64,000 nucleotides of DNA from Corylus avellana (GCF_901000735.1 NC_081549.1:2552942-2616941); one strand, 5' to 3'; numbered from the stretch's first letter, positions 50,739 through 62,790 are shown. Program-made: numbers and translations. The notes: generated from the letters alone by a model not told the origin.

Positions 50739-50838
50739 NNNNNNNNNNNNNNNNNNNNNNNNNNNNNNNNNNNNNNNNNNNNNNNNNNNNNNNNNNNNNN
50801 NNNNNNNNNNNNNNNNNNNNNNNNNNNNNNNNNNNNNN
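50739..50838. other. Scaffold gap (100 N)
   Basis: Exactly 100 N. Confidence 0.99.
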
Positions 50839-51076
50839 CTCCCTTTCTCGCTTCGTCTCCATCTCTCACTCCGTCAGCCGAGCAATGAGCACTAGCAGCC
50901 AGTTATCACCCATTCGGTCATTCCATTTCTTGTTTCCCCCTCTTCATTTCACAACAATACAACACTTATTCGGTGAATTTTTATTTCAAACATTTCTCAC
51001 ATCCATTTGGCCCCTTTCTTTCTCCCTTTCTCGCTTCGTCTCCATCTCTCGCTCTGTCAGCTGAGCAATGAGCACT
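50839..51076. repeat. Direct repeat of about 55 bp, 183 bp apart
   Basis: ctccctttctcgcttcgtct through gagcaatgagcact occurs at 50839 and again at 51022 with a few substitutions. The first copy abuts the gap, so a longer array may be missing. Confidence 0.85.
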
Positions 51077-52240
51077 CAACCAGTTCTGGACTTTTTATTT
51101 CTAGGTTTATTTGATATTTTCTTTGTTGATCTATGAAAATTTTGTTGTTTTGCTTGGTTTTAGTGGATAGGATTTAATCTACTCTACTTTTTAGTGTTCA
51201 TTACTTCATTTACTTGCACGTTCCTTAAATTTGTGATGGACTTGTTTAATTTGGAGTCCTACAATTTCGGATTTGGTGGGAGTGGGACAATGAGCAAGGG
51301 AGAAACCGGTTACCAAACCAGGTAAAACCGAAACCGGCCAGTAACCAGGACCCCGATCTGGGGTCCCGGTTCTGGTTCCGATTCCCAGTTTTGGCCAAAA
51401 ATCGAAAAATCGGATTGAGTTGACACCCCTATTATAAACAGAAGGTCCACGTTACCCAAAAAAAAAAAAAAAAAATTATAGAGGTAAATTCTGTTTAGTA
51501 AAAATAATTTTTTTACCAAATATATCAATTTTTTATTTTGCATAGCTTTTTAGGTTTTTTAAGTTTCATAACACAATCAGGTTTTTTAAGTTTCATAAAG
51601 CAATCTCAAACAGTCTCTTTACTTATTTGCATATAATCTCGTTAGATTAGTCATATGTATTGACCAAAGTATAAGCATTTTTATATAAATAAGAGAAATG
51701 ATTGGCGTCAATAATTTGTCCATAATTTTCATTTCATTGATGTTCAATATATCAAAAAAAAAATCATAGAAAATAAACAAAAGACTAAAGAAGCACACTT
51801 GGAGTAAGTTGCTATAAGAAACATCCTAAACAAGATGCAGTTCTTTGAACAAAAAAATCATTGGTAAAAATCAACTGACAAACTTGGTAACATTGGCCAA
51901 GAATTAGCATGATTGGACTCAAATACACTTTGCACCCAAAAAAAAAAAAAAAAGTCAATTGAACTCAAATCTCACAAGTAAAAAGTAAAAGCAATATAAA
52001 TTCCAAAAAAAAAAAAAAAAAAAATTATTTCACTTTCAATCATGCTTTTCCTTCGTACAACCCTGAGGTCAGTGTCATACATGTGGATAAGCCTGAAACA
52101 ATCAGCTTACCCAACTTGATACATACGCAACAAAAGTATGAAACATTCTCATCACAATTCTTCTTGCTAGTAAATACAAAATTGGACTTCAAAATTCAAA
52201 CTCAGCACTTTCCAAAGAGTTATATATATATATATATATA
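51077..52240. other. 3' flank of TIM21, repeats only
   Basis: 51290-51425 (ggttaccaaaccagg, cggttctggttccgatt, ttgacacccct) resembles ends of plant DNA-transposon relics. Several A-runs (51457, 51939, 52006) and an AT microsatellite near 52219-52242. No gene seen. Confidence 0.5.
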
Positions 52241-52242
52241 TA

Positions 52243-52637
52243 GGAAAAACTTCACTTTGGCCCCCTGAACTTCCAGCTGATTTTGCAAACCTTCCTGAAC
52301 TTTCAAATCTCTCACTTTATACCCCTAAACTTTCAATTTCTATCGCTTTGAACTCCTCTGTTAGTTTTCAACATTCAATTCAAACGGTTTGACATTTTAT
52401 GTCCATTATACTCTCATCCAGTCCACTTGAAATTTCGAAAACACCACAAAACTACAACACCCACCCCAGCCCAAAACGACGTCGTTTTGGGCATTAAAAT
52501 TATTATTTTTTTATTTTTTTATTTTAAAAAAAAATTTCATTCATGGTTTTGGGCTTTTGGGGGTGGCCAGACTAGCCCCAAAGGCTTGGAGGTAGTTTCG
52601 GCCACCCCCTACGGCCGGTATGGGAAGTTTCCCCATA
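52243..52637. mobile_element. Degenerate Mutator-type MITE
   Basis: The left end ggaaaaacttcactttggcc resembles the element at 37473. The right end keeps only the terminal ggaagtttcccc. The interior has a GC-rich gggtggcc...ggccaccccc hairpin. No target duplication found. Confidence 0.5.
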
Positions 52638-52730
52638 AAATTAAGAATGAGAAGAATAACTATTAACATCACTAGATTGGTAACTTTTTCCATGTTATTT
52701 GGTACATAAAGAAACCTTGTCAGAATCTGA

Positions 52731-55700
52731 CTACTTGGTGTCCAAGTTATAAGCCGGCATATAAGACTCTAGAATCAATTGTGAAAGAGTTGGTGATATG
52801 ATCACAACAATCAAATCCGTATACTTCCACTGCTTGTTCATTGGGTCCTTGAACATCTCAGTGTAAACTTTTCCAGCTCCATGGGGTCCGCGCATATAGA
52901 AATTAATCTACATTAAATTGGTCAGACATAAGTAGAGATGAACAGATGTTTATCCACAATTCAAATTTTCCAAAACATATAGGGAAAATTACACTTTTAC
53001 CCCCTAAAGTTGTCAGCGATTTGCAATTCCGCCTCCAAAGTTTCAATTTTTGCAATCCACCCCCCTAAAGTTTCAATTTTTTGCAATTCAGGCAATCCGT
53101 CAGTCAAAGCCGCTTTGACTGACGGAACAGTGATCATGTGCGCCACACGTGATCACTGTTGGCCTTTTTGTACCCAAAATGCCCTCACCCACACCTTACC
53201 CACAGCAAACGGCGTCGTTTGATGCTGCTCCTTCGCCAGAGTTCGTTGATGGGTCATTGCTCGAAAATTTGCCTTTACCTGCAACAAGATGGAGAGCCCA
53301 AATGACGGAATCTCCTGCAACAGATCGAAATCTCCTCCTCTGCCCCCTTTGGCGTTCAAAGACAAAGTCCCCTTTAACACTAAATTAATTCAAACTTTGA
53401 ATGTCATTTTCTACAAAATTAATTCAAATTTTAATTATTCATTTTGTTGACAGTCTTCCTAAAGGGATCGCACAAGTCAATTTGTTGCTTGTATGTTTTG
53501 TTTGTTGGTGGCATACAGATCTTCAGGAAAACCATGTGCTGCATTTGGATTGGTTAATTAAGTCTAAGCTCAAAGAAAGATGTTGGGAGATGAGAGCATC
53601 CCAGAAAGCTAACGCGTTGCCCCATGCCTTGTCCTCTTCCATGTGCTTGCCCCACACCTTGTTCTCCTCCCACAGACAAGCCAGATCTAAGCAAAGCCAA
53701 CCAAGTTCGAAACCAGGTTTTAGGGATTCAACGAACTCCAGCATGGGGGTATTTTGGGCGTGAGTTGGGTTGGGCGTGGGTCAAATGGGTTGGGCGTGCG
53801 TGGGGGTATTTTGGGTACAAAAAGGCCAACAGTGATCACGTGTGGCGCACATGATCACTGTTCCGTCAGTCAAAGCGGCTTTGACTGACGGATTGCCTGA
53901 ATTGCAAAAAATTGAAACTTTAGAGGGGTGGATTGCAAAAATTGAAACTTTGGAGGCGGAATTGCAAATCGCTGACAACTTTGGGGGGGTAAACTGTAAT
54001 TTTCCCAAACATATAATAATAACATCTAGAATCATAATAAATTCCAGAATAGTCGAATAGAGAATATTACACTAAAATTATTCAAATTGCAAAGTTCATG
54101 AAAGTCATTCTCCTTTCTTTATTTAACATGCTTGATGGAAATTGTGTTGCATATCTTAAATGGAGATTATTTCAAATAATTGATAAGAATAAAACTGTAA
54201 TGCATATGCTTAGTGGAAGTTGCTTATAGATAACAAACTCGAGTTATCATGCTTGCATGAAATTACCTCTACATGCTCTACACCATCTTCATTGGTCCAA
54301 ATCTTGTTAGGAATATAATGGCGTACAACACGATCTCTGCTTTCCTGACCATAACCTGTAATGGGGGATCCAATCCTCCCCCTAACCTGGTATATGAAAA
54401 TATAAGCTGTTCAAATCTCTAAACTTATTTTTTGAACTTTTTTTATTATTAAAAATTCTTTTCTTCTTGGTCATTTTTATATTTAAAATAGAGAGACTTA
54501 GGCTATCAGACCTTTTACGAACCCAAAACAAAAAGCCTCCATGTTCTAAGCCTCATGCTTTGAGGCTACTGCCCAATGCATGAGTGAACTCTTAACATTT
54601 GTATGGTATATAACATTTCTCGTAAAATAATTAATAGATAATTCTTTCCTTATTTAAACTCTGGCTAAAGAGTCTAGTCCATTAACATCATTTTTACTAA
54701 AATACTTCAAGCCCATTATTTTCCATTATTTTTTAAAAAATTCAACTTCAAATGGGAGTGTAAGAGTATTCATTCCGCTTAGTATTTGAAATCATTATCA
54801 ATTATTCTCCTTTCATTTGTTCTTTTAAGGATAAATAAATAAAGGCTTGCATGTTGGCCACTAGTGTGCCACCGTCTGGCGGCCTTGCTAGGACTGTCAG
54901 ATCCACCGTATGGTGGCCGGCGATGTCTTCCATATAAGATCCGGTCTCACCCTGAGGCAAAGCCAGACATGGCTTGTGTAAAGCACTAAGGCAGGAAATT
55001 CCATTATTTTCCTTTTAAGATCACCCATGAAATGAAAATGAAAATGTAAGGAAGAAGTATGAGAAAGTCAAAAAAAAAAAGAGGACATTTTGTGCATGCT
55101 AGCTTCCACTAAAGCCAAACTTCTTGATATCTTTGCTCGTTGTTCCTAGAATCTTAACAGAGGTTTGGACACCAGCAGTACAACCCACAACAGTCTAAAG
55201 AACTGACGTCAAACAATTGCCCAAAAAAAACTAAAAACCAAAAACAAAAAAAAACTTTTGAAACGAAAATAAATCTCTATGTCATGTTACAAACAATCTA
55301 TTTGAGGGAAGATTTTGACGTAAACAGAACCAAACAAGAGAGCGCCACCCTTCCAACCTCCAAGAAAGCAACTTCTCAAAGTTGGTAAGCTTCCAGAAGG
55401 AAGGCTGGAGTTTGATGATGTTAAACCAAAGGAAAATTTTAACTGCCATTATTTCTGCGAACCAGGGAAAAAAGAGCTATGTACACAACTGATTTTACAT
55501 ACTTTTGGCTCAGCAAAATCTTCAGAAAGAAGCTCACTAGTTCTCTAAAGGTACTCATGGATGGTGCACCTTCACCAATGCTTTGTAAAACATGTCAATA
55601 AATTGATCGTCCTAGCAAAAGAACAGTTCCATCAGTCAACCAGTAATTTTTAAATTTTAATCGAAAGGCTGGGAATGTTGGCACCCAAAAACCAATATTC

Positions 55701-56019
55701 AATCAAGAACAGGGAAGCATCCACCTAACCATGTTCTAAGTTGCAGTTACAGTAAAAACACTAGACAATTTGGCATAAATCAAAAAGCCTCACTGTACGA
55801 GCATATATAGTTATGCCTTAGCGCAATCATGGATACCATGGTTCACTACAATTCCTTTCAAAGTGGTTTTCCATTCCAGACATATGAGCAAAATTATTCT
55901 GTAATTAAAAGAACAAACAAGATAATCAGGGAAAAGGAAAAAAAGAATAGATGAAAGTACCTGAACAAGCACCAGAAGTGCATCACGTACTCTGTCTCTG
56001 CTAATAAGCAGTCCATCAA
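52731..56019 (-). CDS. TIM21: Mitochondrial import translocase subunit TIM21, 3' part
   Basis: Three exons in phase: 55961-56019 (its 5' side lost in the gap), 54267-54386 and 52731-52907. The product reads [19 protein letters not shown], then [55 protein letters not shown] and [15 protein letters not shown]. The [12 protein letters not shown] block and the FYxRGPxGAGKV block are the Tim21 signature. Tim21 is an inner-membrane subunit of the TIM23 complex that contacts TOM22 and respiratory complexes during import of presequence proteins. The presequence, membrane segment and start lie in the gap or beyond it. The last intron holds a 1-kb Mutator-like element. The first visible exon and the C-terminal tail are the most diverged parts; I see no stop or frameshift. 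Confidence 0.85.
52982..54006. mobile_element. Mutator-like (possible Pack-MULE) element in TIM21 intron
   Basis: 1025 bp, flanked by identical 9-mers aaacatata (52973-52981 and 54007-54015). Inverted arms exceed 200 bp: gggaaaattacacttttacc at the left, gtaaactgtaattttccc at the right, and inside them the pair gtcagtcaaagccgctttga / tcaaagcggctttgactgac. The 600-bp interior is GC-richer, non-repetitive and carries broken frames resembling host gene sequence, so it may be captured DNA. The ends are related to the MITE at 28402. Confidence 0.88.
54387..55960. other. TIM21 intron
   Basis: About 1.6 kb between two TIM21 exons. AT-rich with A runs near 55070 and 55240; a short GC-richer patch at 54860-54960 looks like repeat debris. 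No independent gene. Confidence 0.6.
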
Positions 56020-56119
56020 NNNNNNNNNNNNNNNNNNNNNNNNNNNNNNNNNNNNNNNNNNNNNNNNNNNNNNNNNNNNNNNNNNNNNNNNNNNNNNNNN
56101 NNNNNNNNNNNNNNNNNNN
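56020..56119. other. Scaffold gap (100 N) inside TIM21
   Basis: Exactly 100 N; it interrupts a TIM21 exon. Confidence 0.99.
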
Positions 56120-56891
56120 AAAACAAAACAAAAGATTTTTCGTAGAGAGAGAGAGAGAGATTGCAGAATCAAAGAAAAACTGGCATGGAGACAGAAGACA
56201 TATAGAAGGAAAACAAAAAGGGTTGGAGAGAAAGAGAGAGACTTACATTTGTCAAAATGGATCTCCCTGCAGCTGATACGAAGTACACGTCATCAAACAC
56301 ACAAGAGGAAGGAAGAGAGTATAGAGAGCAATGGTGATGAGGAGTAGCTGTGAAGTTGAGGCAATAAATATGAATGGGAGATGAGCTCAGAATATCCTGG
56401 AAGGGATGGTAGAGCTGATAGTCAATGCATGCGCACGAGGGCAGAAGGGTAAGTTTAATTTCCTAGCTTGCTTAATTGTCTCATACTCAAAGGACACGTG
56501 TCTCTACTTCACTGCAACTTGGCAACCTACGTTTTCCTTCCTTCCGTAGAATTAAGAATTGTCCTTCAATTAATTTCCAACGTACAATTATGAAAACGAA
56601 CGGCTTCCAAACTAATTATTGGAGTGCAGATCGAAGATATGAATCACTCTTTTAATCGTTAATTAATGATCAATTATGCATCCATAATATTTATTATAAT
56701 CCATATAATCTACAATGATTGATCATTTTTATTGCCACCGCAATTAATGGAACAAAAGAAGCACGTATTTGTTCATTTGTTAAGTAAAATAAATATCATT
56801 TAAAACATATCACGTTAACTGATGTGAAATTAGTATGAAAACAAATTTATATAATTTCTAATGTTACTCCCTTTCAACTAAATGAACTCAT
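56120..56891. repeat. Gap-flanking duplicated block, right copy
   Basis: 772 bp matching 49966-50738. After 56891 the sequence continues (gtcgtcatcctgattatc), whereas the left copy stops at a gap. Confidence 0.95.
56247..56450 (-). other. Putative first exon of TIM21
   Basis: On the minus strand a pyrimidine-rich leader-like stretch ends in a strong donor (ACAAAT/GTAAGT at about 56246). One frame stays open across it but has no ATG, so it may be untranslated. Upstream at about 56495 is a G-box core CACGTG. Its position just across the gap from the TIM21 exon makes it a candidate 5' exon of that gene. Confidence 0.4.
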
Positions 56892-57867
56892 GTCGTCATC
56901 CTGATTATCATGATCTTGCTAGAAAAAGCCCATTTTAGCGTGTAGTGGCACGTGTCATATACTTGTTATTGTGATTAATTATTTTTCTCGCTATACATAT
57001 TGGAAAACTCATAGCTCCATAAGTAAAAATCTCTCCGGCAAGAAAAAGTCGGAGCTCATCTGCTACAAAGTAAATATATTTTATATTGTATTCACTTGCT
57101 TTTTATTAAGGCTGGTAAAACAGGTATTTGATATGACTTGTTTATAACCTGTTTATTATATACATATTTTTTTATAATAAGATTCATCTAAATGTTATAA
57201 AAAATAATTACATACATAGAATAAACGGATATATGTTCCCTTGCCAAGTACCAATTTTACTAGGTCTACTTTCTATGCTTAGTTACTGTTGCCATCTCAT
57301 GGGCATCTGGGCTTTTGGATTTGGTAGCCTCGTGGCCACCATATAGACAAATGTCTTTCTTTTCAGAAAATAAATAAATAAATAAAAAAGAAAGATACCA
57401 TAAAAGATTCCCACGTTTTTTAGGTCAACAATTCAATGAAAGTTATCTTAGGTTCTGACTTCTGTCGGATGCACCCAAGCGGTAAGTGGGAAGGAAATGA
57501 TCATTAAAAGCGACACCAAGATAAAAGAGTTTTATGATTACTGAAATATTCTCACGCATTTTAGGTCAAATAATAAAATATGAAAAATGTTGGGGGTTGT
57601 ATAATTTTTATTATAATTTATTTACAAATGTGAGATTATATAATTAGCGAAATAATTAAAAGTATATAATTAACAACTCAATCACTAATAACTTAAGTTA
57701 AGAAGTCGAATTTTGTTGCTTAATCATTTTAATAATTATAAACAGTTTGCAAATAACTTTTGTAATAAAAGTTGTAAGGGTCATGTAATAATATCATGAC
57801 CCCTAAAAATTAATACTTCAATAAAAGTAATTTTAAATATTTATCTTCCATCCTAATCTTGTATCTT

Positions 57868-57869
<2 letters not shown>
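56892..57869. other. Intergenic, no gene seen
   Basis: AT-rich. Nothing supported. Confidence 0.5.

Positions 57870-57919
<50 letters not shown>
57870..57919. repeat. (AT)n microsatellite, 50 bp
   Basis: About 25 AT units. Confidence 0.95.
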
Positions 57920-57922
<3 letters not shown>

Positions 57923-57989
57923 CATATTAGCCATTGAATCCGCCCACTAAGAAATAAGATAACCTAGGTCTATTCTTCTTCCATCTCCC

Positions 57990-58972
57990 TGGTGAGAGCA
58001 GCCGCCTCCTTAGTGAGGTTTTTTTTCGGGGAGGAGATATGGAGTTTTTCTCCATTCTCCTCCTTCTTCTCTGTCTATATTTCCTACTTTTGTTGTTTTT
58101 TCTTGTTGTTTTTGTTGTTGTGCAGTCCGACCAGACCAGGAGCTTAGGCCTCATTCATCCTCTCCGATCAGCCTCCATTCCGTTGCCGTTCATTCACCAC
58201 TGTGCAGCGCCGCTCGCCTCCTCAAAACTGGTTGGGTTTTTAGATCTAGTTTTTCTCAAAACTAGATCTAGCCTCTTCGGTCAGTTTTTCACCATCACGC
58301 GTCATCTCACCTCGTTTCTCGGCCTCTCAACTTCCCAACGCCACCTCCTCCAGCCAGATCCGACTACCACGTGCCTGCACGTGGATCTCACGCGTCGGCG
58401 CGTCTGCGTCACGTGCCTGCCAATGCTCGCCAAACTTCGCTCCCCGGCCGTTGCTACTGTTTTCTGGTCGTTTTGTTATTGTTTTCCGGTTGTTCCTTTG
58501 TAATGTCGTTTTTTGTTGTTTTTGAGTTTTGTGGGTTACTGTCTCCTAACTTTTTATTGGTTTATTTTTTAGTGGAGACTTTTGTAACTGAATTTGTGTT
58601 AGTTCTTTTCTTTACAACAGTCCTAATTAAGGACTCTAGCAGTGCTTTTATCACTTCATCCTTCTTCTGGCGGTTGTTGCTGGTTACTAGTGAGGGTTCA
58701 GATAGGTTCGCCTTAATTTGTGTCTCTTTTGCTTCTGAAACCACCTTGCGCGGCTTCTTGAGAGGATCGGGTCACTTGTTTGTCCCATTTCCTACGTTTT
58801 GTAATTATTTTCAAACTGCTTTAGTTTGTTTTGTGTCTATTGTTGGATAGCCCACCCCTTTTTTCATTTTTAGAATCGGCCCCTCCTTCTTTTCGGATCA
58901 AGAGTGAAAATGATCATTCCCTGTAACTTATTCCTTATTCAATATAAAAAAAAGAAAAAAGAAAAAAAAAGG
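57990..58972 (+). mobile_element. GC-rich, A-tailed dispersed repeat (copy 2)
   Basis: Same order of blocks as 22085-23205: GC-rich part with cgtggatctcacgcg, then ttgttattgttttccggttg, then gttcagataggttcgcctt and cccatttcctacgttttgta, ending attccctgtaacttattcc and an A-rich tail. Long apparent frames in the pyrimidine-rich 5' part are not shared with copy 1. Confidence 0.7.
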
Positions 58973-59186
58973 AGGATACAAACACTAAACATAATTTTAT
59001 ATATATATACACGAAGCCAAAATTTGGGATGAGTAGGCGTCAAGGGCCAAAAATTTTAGTGGGTACGACCGTAGGGACCAATAGGCAAAAATAAAAAAGT
59101 TCCATTTTTTTTTTCCTTAAATTTTTTTTTTTTCCCTTGCGTTGGGGTGGGGGGCAGGGCCTACACCGGCCACCAACCAGTTCCGT

Positions 59187-59190
<4 letters not shown>

Positions 59191-59225
<35 letters not shown>
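59191..59225. repeat. (AT)n microsatellite
   Basis: About 17 AT units. Confidence 0.95.
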
Positions 59226-59228
<3 letters not shown>

Positions 59229-59570
59229 GAAAAAAATTATGTACAGATCAATTATGTTGTATTATAATTGACCTCCATCGATCTTAGGCCGAAATCCGCA
59301 CAAGTGTTGCTTTTGCGGTAAATAATCGTGGCCTATAAGAAACAAAATTGAACAACTTCTCATTATTCATTGGACAAAGTTTTTTCCTTTAAATTAATTG
59401 AGTGGGAGTAATTATTATTATTATTTTTAATCCAGTCTATTAAAGTGAAATATGGTTAATTTTCACTATCGCATTATTAAGTTGCATGACACTTATATAA
59501 CAGTTTGCTTAATATATAGGTATTACTCTTTTTTTTTTTCTATGAATATTAATTTTCTTATTATTAAGAG

Positions 59571-59737
59571 TAATACTATAAATCACACTTTTATCCAACC
59601 ACTATTATCTCACAACAATACTGCTAATAAATTCTTAAATTAACCCATGTTAAAAATAATAATTAATTAATACGGCCACGTTAGTAGAATAAAATAATAA
59701 CAAAATAAAAATGTGATTTCTACATTATTATCTTATT
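59571..59737. mobile_element. MITE of the AGTAATG family
   Basis: Left end gagtaatactataaatcaca and right end aaaaatgtgatttctacatt are inverted copies. Confidence 0.6.
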
Positions 59738-59794
59738 AAGAGAAATGTTACACTTCCCAAAAATTTTCTCTAAAATTTGCGAATTGAGATCCCC

Positions 59795-60022
59795 TCGAAT
59801 TGAAAAGAAATTAGAGATTATCCAATTGTTAATCGTGTCCCTTCATTTTAAATCCAATAGTTTATAAAATGCCAGTGACTTTTGTATAACGGATGCATTA
59901 AATGCTGACTTTTGTTTTACCGAGCTTTAAATGATTTTATAGATCATTAAATTTAAAATAAAGGGCCACGATTAATAATTGAAGAATCTCTAATTTCTTC
60001 TTAATTGCAAAATTTGAGATTT
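59795..60022. mobile_element. Inverted-repeat element
   Basis: The left arm (gaaattagagattatccaat, then gttaatcgtgtccct) is mirrored on the right (agggccacgattaataattg, then aatctctaatttcttc). AT-rich loop, no coding content. Confidence 0.7.
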
Positions 60023-61195
60023 TTTTTTTTAAAATTATTAAACGTTGAAAAGAGTCTTCTATTATAGCATGCAATAAGCCGACTTCAATTAAGCTAAGTT
60101 GCTAAGTGTAAATTTCCAACCAACATGGGCGGCTGCTAGTTTGTCCAAAATTCTTGAGCCGCGCTAGCCGCGAATCCCTGAAGCGCTTTATAAATCATTC
60201 GCAGCTATAACGGATTCAGACCGGCAATTATATGGCCAAAATTATTATTAGCAATTAATTTTCATGGGTTCCAATCAGTTTTTAACAAGTGGCCAATATT
60301 TGGGGAGAAAATAGTGATCGAGTAAGACCCATTATTGGCTTGTTGATTCATCATCTTTACAAGTTTTCAACTTTTCGTGGCATTGTGGCTTCTTTTGAAG
60401 CAAAATCTAAGACTTGTTCTTGTTTTTGTTTTTTTGATCAAATTCATATGCAAGTTGAGAATTCCATTATGTGAAAAAATTTAAAATCACGACGAAACTA
60501 TAATGAGAAATGGGTTTGGAAAAAAAGAACAAGAAATTGTTAAATACTAAATACCCTATAGGGTTTCAATACTTTATTTTTTTTCTCTAGGGTTTGATTT
60601 TTATCACAAGAAGTCCATGTGATTTTGATAATAGACTAAATTAGTCATTCTGTCAGTTGACCGTTAGTTGATTTAACGAAAATTCACGTGGACTAATCAA
60701 ATGTTGACACGTGGCACTTATTATTATTTTTTTTCTTAAAATAATATAAAAATTTTCTCTCCTTCCCTATTATTTGAACAAAGTTTTTTAAAAATAAGTA
60801 TTTTAAAAATAATATTTAAATAGAATAGCGAAAGTTGATAGTTAAAATAGTGAAGCTGGTGGGGTGCTTTAAAAAAGTGGATAGTTAAAATATACAAAAG
60901 TGTACTTTTGACTATTTTGGTGAGTCGAAGTTGGTGAGGCTGCAAGGAGTGCTTGACAACCTCACCAAAATCATTTTTTTTGTTATTTTGGTAAGACAAT
61001 TTAACAAAAGTGGCTTAAATCTCTACTTTTCAGACTCACTACTTTTTTTTTTTAAAAAAAAATAGTGAAGTGAATAGTACTCATCAAATATAAAAATTAC
61101 TGTTCACTCACATATTGATTAAACAACTCGTTTCTCTCTTTGTTTTCGCTTTCCGTTTCTCTCTAGTTAAAAAATGAATAAACAAACATTTAAAA
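60023..61195. other. Intergenic, no gene seen
   Basis: Contains a repeat (about 60815-60985, with gatagttaaaatagtgaa) that reappears diverged at about 61755-61900. Small frames here have no recognisable product. Confidence 0.45.
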
Positions 61196-61204
61196 AATAA
61201 TATT

Positions 61205-61745
61205 TAAAGAGAGCCCCTACTATCAGGTCCATCCTGATAATACCCATTTTGCAGCCTCCAATTACTATGTGACACATCATCAATTTAAGAAAATGCAAAA
61301 AATAAAAGTGAGAACAATCACACCAAATTAGAGAAAAAAAAAAAAACCTGCAAGACCCAGGCGAGACCGACGGCTCGCCGGACCCACGCGTGGGTTTGGC
61401 CGGCCGTGAACTCCTCAAACCCCGCTGGTCGTGACCCGCCTTAAAACCTGTTTCTAATGCCTCAAAACTTGTTTCTAATGCCTCAAAACCCGTTTCTAAT
61501 GTCCAAAAATCCATTTTTAATGCCTCAAAACCCGTTTCTAATGCCTCAAAACTCGTTTTTTAATTCAAAACTAAAACCTATAAGTAGAAGGTTAACTCTT
61601 TATGAATTTTATCACCCTAAAATCTAGTGTATTTTGGTCCAACTTATTTTTGTGCACTTTTTATGTTTTTGCTTATGTGTCGGTTATTGATTAGGGGCTG
61701 TAAAATGGGTGTTATCAGGAATTCAGGATGATCCTAATAAAAAGT
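61205..61745. mobile_element. TIR element carrying a minisatellite
   Basis: The ends are inverted copies: catcctgataatacccattt, tgcagcc at the left and ggctgtaaaatgggtgttat, cagg at the right. The interior includes a GC-rich patch (61355-61440) and a 21-bp minisatellite (61440-61560). Confidence 0.65.
61440..61560. repeat. 21-bp minisatellite, about six copies
   Basis: Unit gcctcaaaacccgtttctaat with few substitutions. On the minus strand it stays open as a seven-residue repeat (LETGFEA-like), which is a property of the unit length, not evidence of a protein. Confidence 0.9.
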
Positions 61746-61899
61746 TTTCTCATATTTAAATGGAATGGTGAAAGTGGATTAAAATAATGAGGCTACTGAA
61801 GTGCTCTAAAAAAGTAAGTTATTTAAATATATTAAAAAAAAATACTTTTGATTATTTTAGTGAGTAAAATTTAGTGAGACTAATAAGAATGCTCTTAAT

Positions 61900-62790
61900 G
61901 TGCAGTAGCACACATCATATATTAGTAATCAATTTATATTTTATTTTTACGCTTTCAGGTGATGGTATATATATATGGTAAAATAATAATTTGGTACGTT
62001 CTTTTTAGAAAATGATCCTCTCTATTTTAAATTCTCTCAATTTTTTTATTTAGTGTATTTTGAAAGGTAGTATATTTACTACCACCATTAAAATTTTTAG
62101 ACAATGCTACCATTTTAAATGCACTATAAATGAAAAAAATAAGGGAATTTAAAATGGAGAGATCCTTCTCCGTTCTTCTTCTTGCTTCTTGCTTCTTTCT
62201 TGTTGTCGACGTTGCAGAGTATGCCTGTCACACAAGTTTGTCGGCAAATGGCAGTTCACGGTCATTGATCAGCGTCAATGAAATCGTGGTTAGTTGGTAA
62301 AAAATGCCAATCAACTTCGAAATATCCAGAGAATAACTTGACGCGATGTCGTAATCACTGTGGAAACGCTGAAAACACGTGTAGGCCAAACGATTGGTTC
62401 CTGACAAACTGCACAAGGCAGTTGGTCAATCCTCTTGTTAAAGGAGGTAAAAGAACCACCAATGACCAATTACTGTGCCGCATTACGAAATTGTTTTTAC
62501 CCTTTTTTTTCCCCATAAAATAGAGCTGACCTACCAAAATAATATAATAAATTCAATTAGGATTTTTTTTTTTTTCATCCAGACTTTGATCTATGACTTA
62601 TTTGTTCTGATTTGGCCAATTTGGTGTTGACCTGATTTGCAATAAGCTTTCTCTAGTGTCAATTATTCCGTACCGTCAAATTTTGTAAAAAAAAAATTTA
62701 TGAATTATGTTAGTGTGCTACGTCTAAGCTAATTAATTATGACACGTGTCACTCATCATGAATAAATATAAAATATAAAAACTATATTCC
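61900..62790. other. Intergenic, no gene seen
   Basis: AT-rich, with two short minus-strand frames near 62228-62537 that show no recognisable family. Confidence 0.4.

Noticed and set aside
50729..51064. Open frames reading across N gaps (also 55811-56172)
   Set aside because: Artefacts of undetermined bases.
58039..58850. 154- and 159-codon frames
   Set aside because: Same repeat family; different frames are open in each copy.
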